Assembly (NCBI GenBank): GCA_030041435.1
Contig: JASHNW010000085.1
Coordinates: 62,001 to 126,000 of the forward strand
Direction: 5' to 3'
DNA: 64,000 nt
DNA from: Acidobacteriaceae bacterium
GTDB lineage: Bacteria > Acidobacteriota > Terriglobia > Terriglobales > Acidobacteriaceae
Shown here: positions 28,034-35,511 of the stretch, in pieces
Layout: each line of letters begins with the position of its first letter
Numbering within the stretch: position 1 is the first letter of the stretch
Notes under the pieces: generated by a model
Seen by the model: only the letters and a program-made list of their open reading frames with translations
Database searches by the model: none
Told to the model about the DNA's origin: nothing
Made by a program: the position numbers and the translations under genes

Positions 28034-28354
28034 CTACTTCTGCAGGGTCCGGATGTAAGCCACGACGTCGTGAATCTGGTCGTCGGTCAGCTTGCCCGCG
28101 TAGCCCTGCATCTTGCCCACACCCTCTTTGGTGTCCTTAAACAATTCGGCGTCGGTCGCCTTCACATCTTCGTCCGACTTCAGCGAGCGAACCTTCATCG
28201 CCTTGCCTGCCGGAGTGGCGCCGAGTCCGTCGGCTCCGTGGCACATCGCACATTTGGCTTTGTAGGCGGCTTCGCCGTTCTGTTGCCCCATCGCCGGAAT
28301 GGCCAGAGAGACTGCGAGCAGGGTAAATACTGCGATTCGGCCCAGCTGTTTCAC
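28034..28354 (-). CDS. Periplasmic monoheme class I cytochrome c (first copy)
   Basis: 106 residues from a GTG start with AAGGAG upstream. The signal peptide ends AIPAMGQ. The single heme site is CAMCHGADGLGATPAG, the axial Met is probably in GVGKMQGYAGKLTDD, and the protein ends DVVAYIRTLQK. Small cytochromes of this kind move freely in the periplasm, here presumably between the inner-membrane cytochrome b/c proteins and the decaheme. It lies between the outer-membrane barrel gene and the 13-heme fusion gene. It shares more than half of its mature residues with the copy at 25212-25532 by eye. Confidence 0.92.
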   Translation of the reverse strand: MKQLGRIAVFTLLAVSLAIPAMGQQNGEAAYKAKCAMCHGADGLGATPAGKAMKVRSLKSDEDVKATDAELFKDTKEGVGKMQGYAGKLTDDQIHDVVAYIRTLQK

Positions 28355-28413
28355 GTCTTGCTCCTTGTTGCGGCAGCCGAAGCTTGCCCCGGCCGCCGAT
28401 TCACTGCGGTTGC

Positions 28414-31029
28414 TCAGAATTCGTAATGCATTCCGAGGGTCACATTGTTCGCGTGGAAGTTCCGCGGCGCGGTTTCTCCTGAACTCGGCAGGGTCAGGCC
28501 CGTTTGCAGTCCGGCCAGCGAAGACGAGTTGCAGGGAACGACCGGCGACGGACTGGTGGGAGTGGGACCGACCGTGGTGCAGTAAGGCGCACCGGAGGGC
28601 CCGCCCTCGCCGTAGCCGAAGTAGTTGTATTCCGCCTTCCAGATGAATCCGGGATGGACCGTCCAGGCCAGGTTGACGAAAGGCGACTGATACGTGGAAA
28701 CCAGCGAGCCCGCGACGTCGCGTGCGTCGTTATAGAAGCGGGTGCCGTCCACAGAACTGACGCGATAGCCCAGGTTGGAGTGCAGGGTTTTGGACGGAGC
28801 CAGATAGAGGGCTACCGAGCCGGACTGCGTCGGAGCATCCATGAAGTCCTTCGCCGGGCCGAAATCCCACGTCCCGCCGCGGTTGGCGGCCGTGGCCGGG
28901 CACGCGGTGCCGCTGGGCGTCGCGGCGGCCGGCAGCGTGGCGCCGGCTCCGCCGAGATAGCAGATATTCGTCGCCGTGTACACGTCGCTGTAGGCGTAGT
29001 CGAAATCCACCCCGTAGCGCTCCGTGGGCATCAGCGTCGCGGCGGTGGTTACCACCCGGCTGTGCGCAACGTGATCGAGCGGACCGTCGAGCGGGGCGAT
29101 GCCGGTATTGTTCGTGTTGTTGTGCAGCTCCATGTCGTTGTACGCGCCGGAGAGGGTCGCCCACGACTTCGGCTTGTACAGGGCGTGCAGCCGGTAGTGC
29201 TGCTGCTCCCGCGGAGCCACCGGGGTGAAGACGTTGTCGGCATAGAGCACCTCCAGCGAGCCGTCGACATTCCACTGGCTGGTCGGGCGCAAAGCAACGT
29301 TCAGGATTCCGCCGTTCTGGTTGATGGTGACGGTTCCGCTGCCGGTGGGATTGGTGAAATTGGCGGGCAGGTTACCGGGCTCGGTCACAGCCAGCGCAGT
29401 GCTGTGCGGAATGCCCTCGGCGATCACCTGTTTGCGGTAGCGATACGTGAGCGAAACCGTGGCGCGCGACCAGCCGTACCAGGTCGCCGTCGCATCGTTG
29501 GTCAGGAACTTCTGACCGAAGAAGTCCGGCAGAGGCGTGCCGATGACGCCGCTGCCCTCGTAGGTGGAGGCGCCGGCTGCAGAGGCTTTCGAAGTCAGTC
29601 CGGCAGCGTTGACCGTTTCATTGCCGGCCGTCGCGGGCGTCGACACCGTGGTCAGGCTGGTCATGGTGGCCGTGCCCGGCTCCTGCGCGTGAGAGAAGGT
29701 AATCGCATCCGACACGCTCAGCTGCTGGCTGGCCTGCCAGTCGATGCCGTAATCGATCGCCGTGACCTCGCGCTTTGCGCTCGCCGTGGCCGTGTAGATC
29801 AGCTCGCGGGTCGTTTTCGCCAGCCCCTGGAAATTCTCGTAATAGCTGGGCAGGCTCATGTTTGCGCTGGTGTAACGCACATCGCCGTTCATCGTGACAT
29901 TGCGGAGACTCGAGCTCTGGAAGCGGAAGATCTCGGTGGGATAGAGGATGCGCGTGGGCTGATAGCGCTGGTAGCTGAGCACCACCGCGCATGCCGGATT
30001 CACCACCGGCAGACCGCCGGGTGTAGCCGGAGCGGACAGCACCGGCGTCGTGCCGACGCTGTTGGCGTTGCAGGCGCTGCTGGCGTAGGGCGTCAGGCTG
30101 TCGTAGTTGGCCAGCAGGGCGGCTTTGGTTCCGTCCGGCTCCTGCACCCTGAAGTAAGCGGGATCCATGCTGAAGTACGAATCCGCCTTGAAGTGGTCGA
30201 CCTGCTCCTCATACGTCAGCTTCGTAGCGCGCACGGGCTTCCAGTCGATGGCGCCGAAGAAGCGGTCGGTGCTGTTGCGCTGCATCTCCTGAAGCAGGAC
30301 GTCGTAGGAGCCGGCGAACTGGTAGCCGCTCGGGGTCAGGCTCGGCCCGGCAAAGATGTCCTGCGAATAACCCGCCCGGAAGCTCACCTTCGACAGCGGA
30401 AGCAGAGTCGCGCTGGTGTCCGTCATGCGGCGCACGGTGTTGAACAGGAATGGCGACTTCGTAACCTGCGGCCAGGCATAGGAGCTGGTGGGTGCTGTGG
30501 CGGGCCCGATGGGGATGGACTGCCCCGACGGAATGTTCGGGTTGCCGAGCAGATCGTAGTCGAAGTACTGCCGGTCGCGGCGGAAGATTCCCGAGAAGTC
30601 GTAGAGCCTGCCCTTGTAAAAGTCCATGCGGGTAAAGTCGTTCGGGTCGCCCCCCCACCCGCTGCTGAACGCCGAGAGGGAATCGACCAGGGTGTTCTTG
30701 GTCCCCGGCAGCGCGCGCAGCTCAAAGGTCTCGCCCAGCACGCGCGGCCCGGACTGCTGATTGACCAGCGTGTCGTACATGGAGCCGCTCCCGGACACGC
30801 CCACAATGTGCCCGCCCAGGTCGATGGACTCGTGCAGCGTGTACCCGGCCGGCGCTACCGGCTGTGTATCCGGCGGCGGAGTCTGGACGGCGGGTGTCGC
30901 AACCTGGGCGACAGCGATGCCCGCGGTCATCAGCAAAACGGCGGCTCCAATCCCCCCCGCGATGCGCTGGACTGCTGCGCCACGGGTGTGTTGACCGGAG
31001 AGCCGAGAAAACCAGCAAATCTTCATCAT
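28414..31029 (-). CDS. Large outer-membrane beta-barrel, putative porin of an MtrB/PioB-type electron conduit
   Basis: 871 residues from ATG 31029 (AGTGAGG seven bases upstream). A long signal peptide ends AGIAVAQ. The mature chain is a run of alternating amphipathic strands with polar turns (RMDFYKGRLYDFSGIFRRDR; WATLSGAYNDMELHNN; TLHSNLGYRVSSVDGTRFYN) and ends in Phe (LGMHYEF), as outer-membrane barrels do. It is larger than Shewanella MtrB (about 700 residues). It directly follows a decaheme MtrA/DmsE-type gene, the gene order of mtrAB and pioAB, in which the barrel sheaths the decaheme through the outer membrane. Sequence similarity to MtrB itself is weak by eye; the assignment rests largely on context. 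Confidence 0.72.
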   Translation of the reverse strand: MMKICWFSRLSGQHTRGAAVQRIAGGIGAAVLLMTAGIAVAQVATPAVQTPPPDTQPVAPAGYTLHESIDLGGHIVGVSGSGSMYDTLVNQQSGPRVLGETFELRALPGTKNTLVDSLSAFSSGWGGDPNDFTRMDFYKGRLYDFSGIFRRDRQYFDYDLLGNPNIPSGQSIPIGPATAPTSSYAWPQVTKSPFLFNTVRRMTDTSATLLPLSKVSFRAGYSQDIFAGPSLTPSGYQFAGSYDVLLQEMQRNSTDRFFGAIDWKPVRATKLTYEEQVDHFKADSYFSMDPAYFRVQEPDGTKAALLANYDSLTPYASSACNANSVGTTPVLSAPATPGGLPVVNPACAVVLSYQRYQPTRILYPTEIFRFQSSSLRNVTMNGDVRYTSANMSLPSYYENFQGLAKTTRELIYTATASAKREVTAIDYGIDWQASQQLSVSDAITFSHAQEPGTATMTSLTTVSTPATAGNETVNAAGLTSKASAAGASTYEGSGVIGTPLPDFFGQKFLTNDATATWYGWSRATVSLTYRYRKQVIAEGIPHSTALAVTEPGNLPANFTNPTGSGTVTINQNGGILNVALRPTSQWNVDGSLEVLYADNVFTPVAPREQQHYRLHALYKPKSWATLSGAYNDMELHNNTNNTGIAPLDGPLDHVAHSRVVTTAATLMPTERYGVDFDYAYSDVYTATNICYLGGAGATLPAAATPSGTACPATAANRGGTWDFGPAKDFMDAPTQSGSVALYLAPSKTLHSNLGYRVSSVDGTRFYNDARDVAGSLVSTYQSPFVNLAWTVHPGFIWKAEYNYFGYGEGGPSGAPYCTTVGPTPTSPSPVVPCNSSSLAGLQTGLTLPSSGETAPRNFHANNVTLGMHYEF

Positions 31030-31131
31030 TGGAAGCCTCACTTGAAAAGCGTCGCCCACACCGAAACCCTGAACCCGATCTCTGCTGCGCCGTCCGATGT
31101 GGTTGCAGGGCACGGCGCAGCTCCACTGCGC

Positions 31132-32052
31132 CTATCGGAGAAACGCCTGGTTGATGTTCGAACCGTGAATATTGGTGTGGCAGCTGGTGCAGGGCTGCAG
31201 CTCATCCGATCCCGCTCCCATTCCCGTCACCGTGTGGTTGGCCACGCGGCTGTGGCACTGGTTGCACAGCGTGTTGATTGAAGGCATGTTCAGCATCCGC
31301 GCATTCTGCGACCCGTGCGGCGAGTGGCAGCCGAGACATCCCTCCGCCCTGACCGCCGCGTGCTCGTAGACGAACGGCCCGCGCGTCTCCGCATGGCACT
31401 TCGTGCAGATCGCGTTCTGGTCCGCCGTCGCCCGCACGTTGTTGGGCTGGAAGGTGCCGTGCACGTCGTGGCAGTCGGCGCACTTCACCACGCCCTCGTT
31501 CACCGGGTGATGGAACGGCATCCCGAATGCCGGCTTCTGGTCCGCATGGCACTGGAAGCAGAGCTCAGGCTGGCTGGCCTTCAGCAGGGCCACATCGGTC
31601 TTGGCTTCATGCACGCTGTGGCAGCTGATGCAGCTGAGATCCGCTTTCGCGTGCGGCGAGCGCTCGAAGTTCGGATGCGTTCCGGCATGGCAGCTCAGGC
31701 ACGTCTCGTCGATCTGTTTGCTGCTGGCTTTGTCGAAGCGGACAATCTTCGTGACATCTCCGCCGCCTTCCACGTGCGCCTTGCCGGGTCCGTGGCAGCT
31801 TTCGCACGTCACACCCTTGCCGGCATGTTCGAGGGCGAGACGGGAATGAGGATTCGTGCCGAACTTCTTCGCGACATCCTCGTGACAAGTGGCGCAGGTA
31901 TCCTGCCCGACGTAATCCGCCGGACTCGCTGCCGCCTTCTCCTCGGAAGCCACCGCCTGCTGCGGGCCATGACCCGCGGCCTGCGCCGGCCTGGTTCCTG
32001 TGAACCCGGTCAGCAGCAGGAGACACGCCGTACTGATTAAGAATCGACGCAT
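31132..32052 (-). CDS. Periplasmic decaheme cytochrome c, DmsE/MtrA/PioA family
   Basis: 306 residues from ATG 32052. The signal peptide is MRRFLISTACLLLLTGFTG with cleavage near AQA-A. Exactly ten CXXCH motifs follow: CATCH, CESCH, CLSCH, CISCH, CFQCH, CADCH, CTKCH, CLGCH, CNQCH, CTSCH. The opening VGQDTCATCHEDVAKKF and VTCESCHGPGKAHVEGGGD segments are hallmarks of the DmsE family, which includes MtrA and PioA. These proteins form a heme wire that threads an outer-membrane barrel and connects the periplasm to the outside. The barrel gene follows 102 bp downstream. A Crp/Fnr-like palindrome lies 117 bp upstream. No extracellular MtrC/OmcA-like cytochrome is encoded nearby. Confidence 0.92.
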   Translation of the reverse strand: MRRFLISTACLLLLTGFTGTRPAQAAGHGPQQAVASEEKAAASPADYVGQDTCATCHEDVAKKFGTNPHSRLALEHAGKGVTCESCHGPGKAHVEGGGDVTKIVRFDKASSKQIDETCLSCHAGTHPNFERSPHAKADLSCISCHSVHEAKTDVALLKASQPELCFQCHADQKPAFGMPFHHPVNEGVVKCADCHDVHGTFQPNNVRATADQNAICTKCHAETRGPFVYEHAAVRAEGCLGCHSPHGSQNARMLNMPSINTLCNQCHSRVANHTVTGMGAGSDELQPCTSCHTNIHGSNINQAFLR

Positions 32053-32426
32053 TCGTATTGACCTCGCGCAGCCGGAAGGTGGAACAGACAGCCTGCAACT
32101 CCGTCGTCCGGCTGGAATGACTGCTACATGTACTGCTGGAGAATATCGGCGGCCAGGAAACACGCTCAGTGATGCCAATCACATCGGGACATTACTTTTT
32201 GTTCAATGATTAGAACCATTTAAGAATGTCGCCCCCTGCGCCGATTGACGACGTCCTGCGGCCATCGCACGCACCGCCAGGCATCGCTAAACCCAATAAA
32301 ATGGGCCTTTCGCAACGGCTGCGATCCGCCTGCGTCAAATGGCGCAGCCCAGAAGTCCCGTTACTTTTGTTTGCTGATTTTGCCGTTGAGGTGGTGACAG
32401 TCTGTCGAAGGGGAGCTTCTGCGCGG
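32053..32426. other. 374-bp intergenic region between the hydrogenase and decaheme operons
   Basis: Contains the regulatory palindrome at 32168-32183 and, 33 bp downstream of its centre in the minus direction, TATTCT (rc of 32140-32145) as a possible -10. An A/T-rich patch at 32190-32225 (ATTACTTTTTGTTCAATGAT) lies just upstream. No ORF with coding character and no strong terminator after the maturation-protease gene was found, so read-through from the hydrogenase operon remains possible. Confidence 0.6.
32168..32183. promoter_or_regulatory. Crp/Fnr-type palindrome upstream of the decaheme/barrel operon
   Basis: AGTGATGCCAATCACA contains the perfect inverted repeat GTGAT-N4-ATCAC, i.e. GTGA-N6-TCAC. 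It is centred 123 bp before the decaheme start codon. A TATTCT hexamer is placed 33 bp further downstream, close to the spacing expected for a class II activator site centred near -41.5. Confidence 0.6.
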
Positions 32427-32945
32427 CTACCAGTACCACGCCGACTCCTGCGCGGCGAGCTGGGGCAGGACCTGAGCGTCCTCCGCCCAGTCCTCCAGCT
32501 GCCGGAGCGCAGCATCGACCAGACGCTCCAGGGCCGCCTGCGCCGGCGCGCTCAGCTGCGTGCCCCAGGCGATCTTCTGCGGCTGCACGCCCAGCACAAC
32601 GATCTCCCGAGGCGCCTCGCCGGTGAGCCGCATGGCGCCGATCAGATCCGAAAATCCCAGCAGGTGGACGCTCTTCGCAGCCGGCAAGTCGGCAATGTCG
32701 TCGCCGGCAAAGCGCAGCAGAGTTCCTGGCGGCACGCCCGTGTCGATGGCGTCCAGCGCCAGCAGGTGCGTCACGCCCGCCAGCGGATGCAGCAGATCGA
32801 GGCCCAGCGTGCCGCCCTCGATGAGGCTGACGCTCTGCGGCAGGCGAAACTCCATGCGCAGGCGCTCAAGGGCCACCATGCCCACGGCATCGTCGGCCCG
32901 CATCAGATTGCCGAGACCGACGACTGCGATGCGCGGACCGCTCAC
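32427..32945 (-). CDS. Hydrogenase maturation endopeptidase (HupD/HyaD family)
   Basis: 172 residues from GTG 32945, which overlaps the cytochrome b stop as GTGA. RIAVVGLGNLMRADDAVGMV is the family N terminus with the nickel-sensing acidic residue; SLIEGGTLGLDLLHPLAG and LLALDAIDTG supply the other conserved Glu/Asp positions, and HLLGFSDLIGAMRLTG the His-bearing helix. This protease trims the C-terminal peptide of the hydrogenase large subunit after the NiFe site is loaded. It is the last gene of the small-large-b-protease operon. The general hypABCDEF maturation genes are not in this window and must be elsewhere. Confidence 0.9.
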   Translation of the reverse strand: MSGPRIAVVGLGNLMRADDAVGMVALERLRMEFRLPQSVSLIEGGTLGLDLLHPLAGVTHLLALDAIDTGVPPGTLLRFAGDDIADLPAAKSVHLLGFSDLIGAMRLTGEAPREIVVLGVQPQKIAWGTQLSAPAQAALERLVDAALRQLEDWAEDAQVLPQLAAQESAWYW

Positions 32946-33733
32946 CGGTCCCACGTCCGATTGCGGTGGATTCTGCGCTTCCCGAAGAGCTGCCGCGGCT
33001 CCAGCGCCGCGATCTCCAGTTCCTCGTCGATCGTTTCGTCGGTTACGAATTTGTAACCGCTGAAGACACTTTCCATCTCGGCGTTGCGCTCCGTTATGGC
33101 CACCAGGACCGCGCTGTACACGTGGTGGATAAAGAACGCCATCAGGAAGAACATGAACAGGAAGTGCACCAGGCGGATCCACTGAATGTCGATGATGGGC
33201 GGAATCCAGCCCACGAAGAACTTCAGCACCGGCGAGCCTTCGACGGCCTCGAACAGCACCAGGCCGGATACGCATTCGCACGCAATCATGAAATACACGA
33301 TGATGTAGGTGAGCCCGGCCAGCGTGTTGTGCCCGATCTGCTCGAAGGGCTTCCGCTGCTGGAAGGTGTAATAGCGCACCATCGCCTTCAGGCTTTCCCA
33401 CCGCCGCCGTGTCAGGGGCAGAAACTGCCGCCAGCGCGCCCAGTGGTTGCCCGCGAAGAACCAGTAAAACCGAACGATCAGCGCTCCGATCAGCTCAAAG
33501 CCCGCCAGTTCGTGGATGAAACGCACCGTCCCCATGGTCCACGCTGTCTTGTGCGGGAAGATGAGGAACGGATGGTTCAGGTAAAGGCCGGTCCAGGTCA
33601 GCACGGTTACCGCGGCCACGATGCCCCAGTGGGCCAGACGCACCGGCAGCTCCCACACATAGACGGGAACGAGGTGCTCCTGCCCTTCCGCTACATGCCG
33701 GCGCGGAACGAACGGGTTCACGATGCTGACCAT
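32942..33733 (-). CDS. [NiFe] hydrogenase cytochrome b subunit (HyaC/HupC family)
   Basis: 263 residues. PVYVWELPVRLAHWGIVAAV begins the first helix with a heme His; further helices are FIHELAGFELIGALIVRFYW, GHNTLAGLTYIIVYFMIACE and LVHFLFMFFLMAFFIHHVYS, the last carrying paired heme ligands. This subunit anchors the periplasmic hydrogenase and passes electrons to quinone through two b hemes. It overlaps the large-subunit stop by one base (TGATG) and the protease start by four. The C-terminal 45 residues are a charged tail (VTDETIDEELEIAALEPRQL) ending RNRTWDR, longer than in E. coli HyaC. Confidence 0.93.
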   Translation of the reverse strand: MVSIVNPFVPRRHVAEGQEHLVPVYVWELPVRLAHWGIVAAVTVLTWTGLYLNHPFLIFPHKTAWTMGTVRFIHELAGFELIGALIVRFYWFFAGNHWARWRQFLPLTRRRWESLKAMVRYYTFQQRKPFEQIGHNTLAGLTYIIVYFMIACECVSGLVLFEAVEGSPVLKFFVGWIPPIIDIQWIRLVHFLFMFFLMAFFIHHVYSAVLVAITERNAEMESVFSGYKFVTDETIDEELEIAALEPRQLFGKRRIHRNRTWDR

Positions 33734-35511
33734 CACAGGCCCCCGAAGACCGGCGCTGCAGGAGCCGGAAGAAGCGACGTGGATCCCTCCGGTTCCGGCA
33801 TGGCCATTGCTTCATGGCCGTACCTGCGGCCCTTCCCGTCGATCACGTGCACGGCGCAGGCCAGGCAGGGATCGAAGGAATGCACCGTGCGCAGTACCTC
33901 GAGCGGTCGCTCCGGATCGGCGATGGGCGTGTTGACCAGAGCGGCCTCATAGGCGCCGCGCTGGCCCTGCGCATCGCGCGGTCCCGCGTTCCATGTGGAA
34001 GGCACAATGGCCTGGTAGTTGACGATCTTTTTGTTCTCGATCTCCACCCAGTGCCCCAGCGAGCCACGCGGCGCTTCTTCGAGGCCAAACCCGGCGCAGG
34101 ACCTCGGCCAGCTTTCCGGATCCCACTTGTCCCCGTTGTGGATGCGCACGTCGCCGTGCGCCATGTTGTCGTCCAGCTGCGCGATCCAGTCGGGCAGCTT
34201 CTGCACCACGATATCCGCCTCGATGGCGCGCGCCGCGATGCGGCCCAGCGTCGAGAACAGCACCGTTGGCGGGGCGTTGAAGTGGGCCAGCACGCCATCG
34301 ACGGTATTCTTCACCTGCTCGTCGCCGGAGGCGTAGGCGATCAGCGTCCGCGCCAGCGGTCCCACTTCCATCGGCTTGTCGTCGTAGCGCGGCGATTTCA
34401 GCCAGGAGTATTTCGCCTCCGTGTCGAGCTGCTCGAACGGCGGCTTGGGTCCGGAATACTTCGGATTCGTCTCGCCCTTCGCCGGCGGCAGGCTGGCCTG
34501 ATCGCCCACCGAGTAGTCGTACCAGGAGTGCGCGACGTATTCGGTGATCCTGCCCGCATCCACCGGATGCACCGTGCCCAGATCGCGGCCCAGCAGCACG
34601 CCCCGCGGGAAGAAGAAGCCCGCCGGATCGTCGATGCTGCCCGCCGGCATGTCCCCGTAGGCCATGAAGTTGCCGAGGCCTTCTCCGTAGCCGAACCATT
34701 CCTTGTAAAAGCCGGCGACGGCCAGAACGTCGGGGACATAGACCTGCTGGACGAAGGTTTTGGCGCGAGCCGCAAGCTCATTAAAGAGCGTGATGCGTTC
34801 CGGATTAATGACCGCTTCCGGCTCGTTGCCATCGATTGCGGTAGACATCCCACCCACCAGGTACGTCTGCAGGTGTGGATTTTTACCGCCCAGGACCGCG
34901 TGGATGCGAATGAAATCCCGCTGCATATCAAGCGCTTCGATGTAATGCGCGACAGCAAGCAGGTTCGCTTCCGGCGGCAGTTGGTAAGCAGGGTGTCCCC
35001 AGTCACCGCTGCTAAAGAGAGACAACTGCCGGCTGGCCACGAGGGCCTTGACACGGTCCTGGACACCCTTAAAGTAGACAGCGCTCGACTTCGGCCATTC
35101 CGAAATCGACTGCGCAAGCTGCGAAGTCTTTGCCGGATCGGCCTTGAGGGCGAGGGTGACATCCACCCAGTCAAGCGCATGGAGATGGTAGAAGTGAACA
35201 ACGTGATCCTGCACGTTCTGCGCGCCCGCGATGATGTTGCGGACCAGCCGCGCATTGTCAGGAATGTCGATGCCGAGAGCGTTCTCGACTGCGCGCACTG
35301 AAGCCAGCGCGTGCACCGTGGTGCAGACGCCGCAGATGCGCTGGGCCCAGATCCACGCCTCGCGCGGATCGCGCCCCCGCAGAATCAGTTCGATCCCGCG
35401 GAACATGGTGCCGGAGCTCCACGCGTCGGTGACGCGGCCTCCGTTTACCTCTGTCTCGATGCGGAGGTGGCCTTCAATGCGCGTTACCGGATCGATCACG
35501 ACTCGCGCCAT
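33733..35511 (-). CDS. [NiFe] hydrogenase large subunit (group 1 uptake type)
   Basis: 592 residues from ATG 35511, GGAGGT upstream. The N-terminal NiFe ligands are C60 and C63 in RICGVCTTVHALASVRAVE and the C-terminal ones C549 and C552 in SFDPCLACAVH, giving the full four-Cys NiFe(CN)2CO site. The start VVIDPVTRIEGHLRIE is typical. The peptide after H555, expected to be cut off by the HupD-type protease encoded downstream, is 37 residues long and Pro-rich (AMPEPEGSTSLLPAPAAPVF), longer than the roughly 15-25 residues usual in the family. It pairs with the small subunit and is co-exported by its TAT signal. Confidence 0.96.
   Translation of the reverse strand: MARVVIDPVTRIEGHLRIETEVNGGRVTDAWSSGTMFRGIELILRGRDPREAWIWAQRICGVCTTVHALASVRAVENALGIDIPDNARLVRNIIAGAQNVQDHVVHFYHLHALDWVDVTLALKADPAKTSQLAQSISEWPKSSAVYFKGVQDRVKALVASRQLSLFSSGDWGHPAYQLPPEANLLAVAHYIEALDMQRDFIRIHAVLGGKNPHLQTYLVGGMSTAIDGNEPEAVINPERITLFNELAARAKTFVQQVYVPDVLAVAGFYKEWFGYGEGLGNFMAYGDMPAGSIDDPAGFFFPRGVLLGRDLGTVHPVDAGRITEYVAHSWYDYSVGDQASLPPAKGETNPKYSGPKPPFEQLDTEAKYSWLKSPRYDDKPMEVGPLARTLIAYASGDEQVKNTVDGVLAHFNAPPTVLFSTLGRIAARAIEADIVVQKLPDWIAQLDDNMAHGDVRIHNGDKWDPESWPRSCAGFGLEEAPRGSLGHWVEIENKKIVNYQAIVPSTWNAGPRDAQGQRGAYEAALVNTPIADPERPLEVLRTVHSFDPCLACAVHVIDGKGRRYGHEAMAMPEPEGSTSLLPAPAAPVFGGL

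Noticed and set aside
25634-31281. Plus-strand open frames of more than 900 codons opposite the 13-heme and barrel genes
   Set aside because: They mirror real multiheme and barrel genes, have Arg/Val/Ala-rich composition without domains, and no ribosome-binding sites. The CXXCH periodicity belongs to the minus strand.
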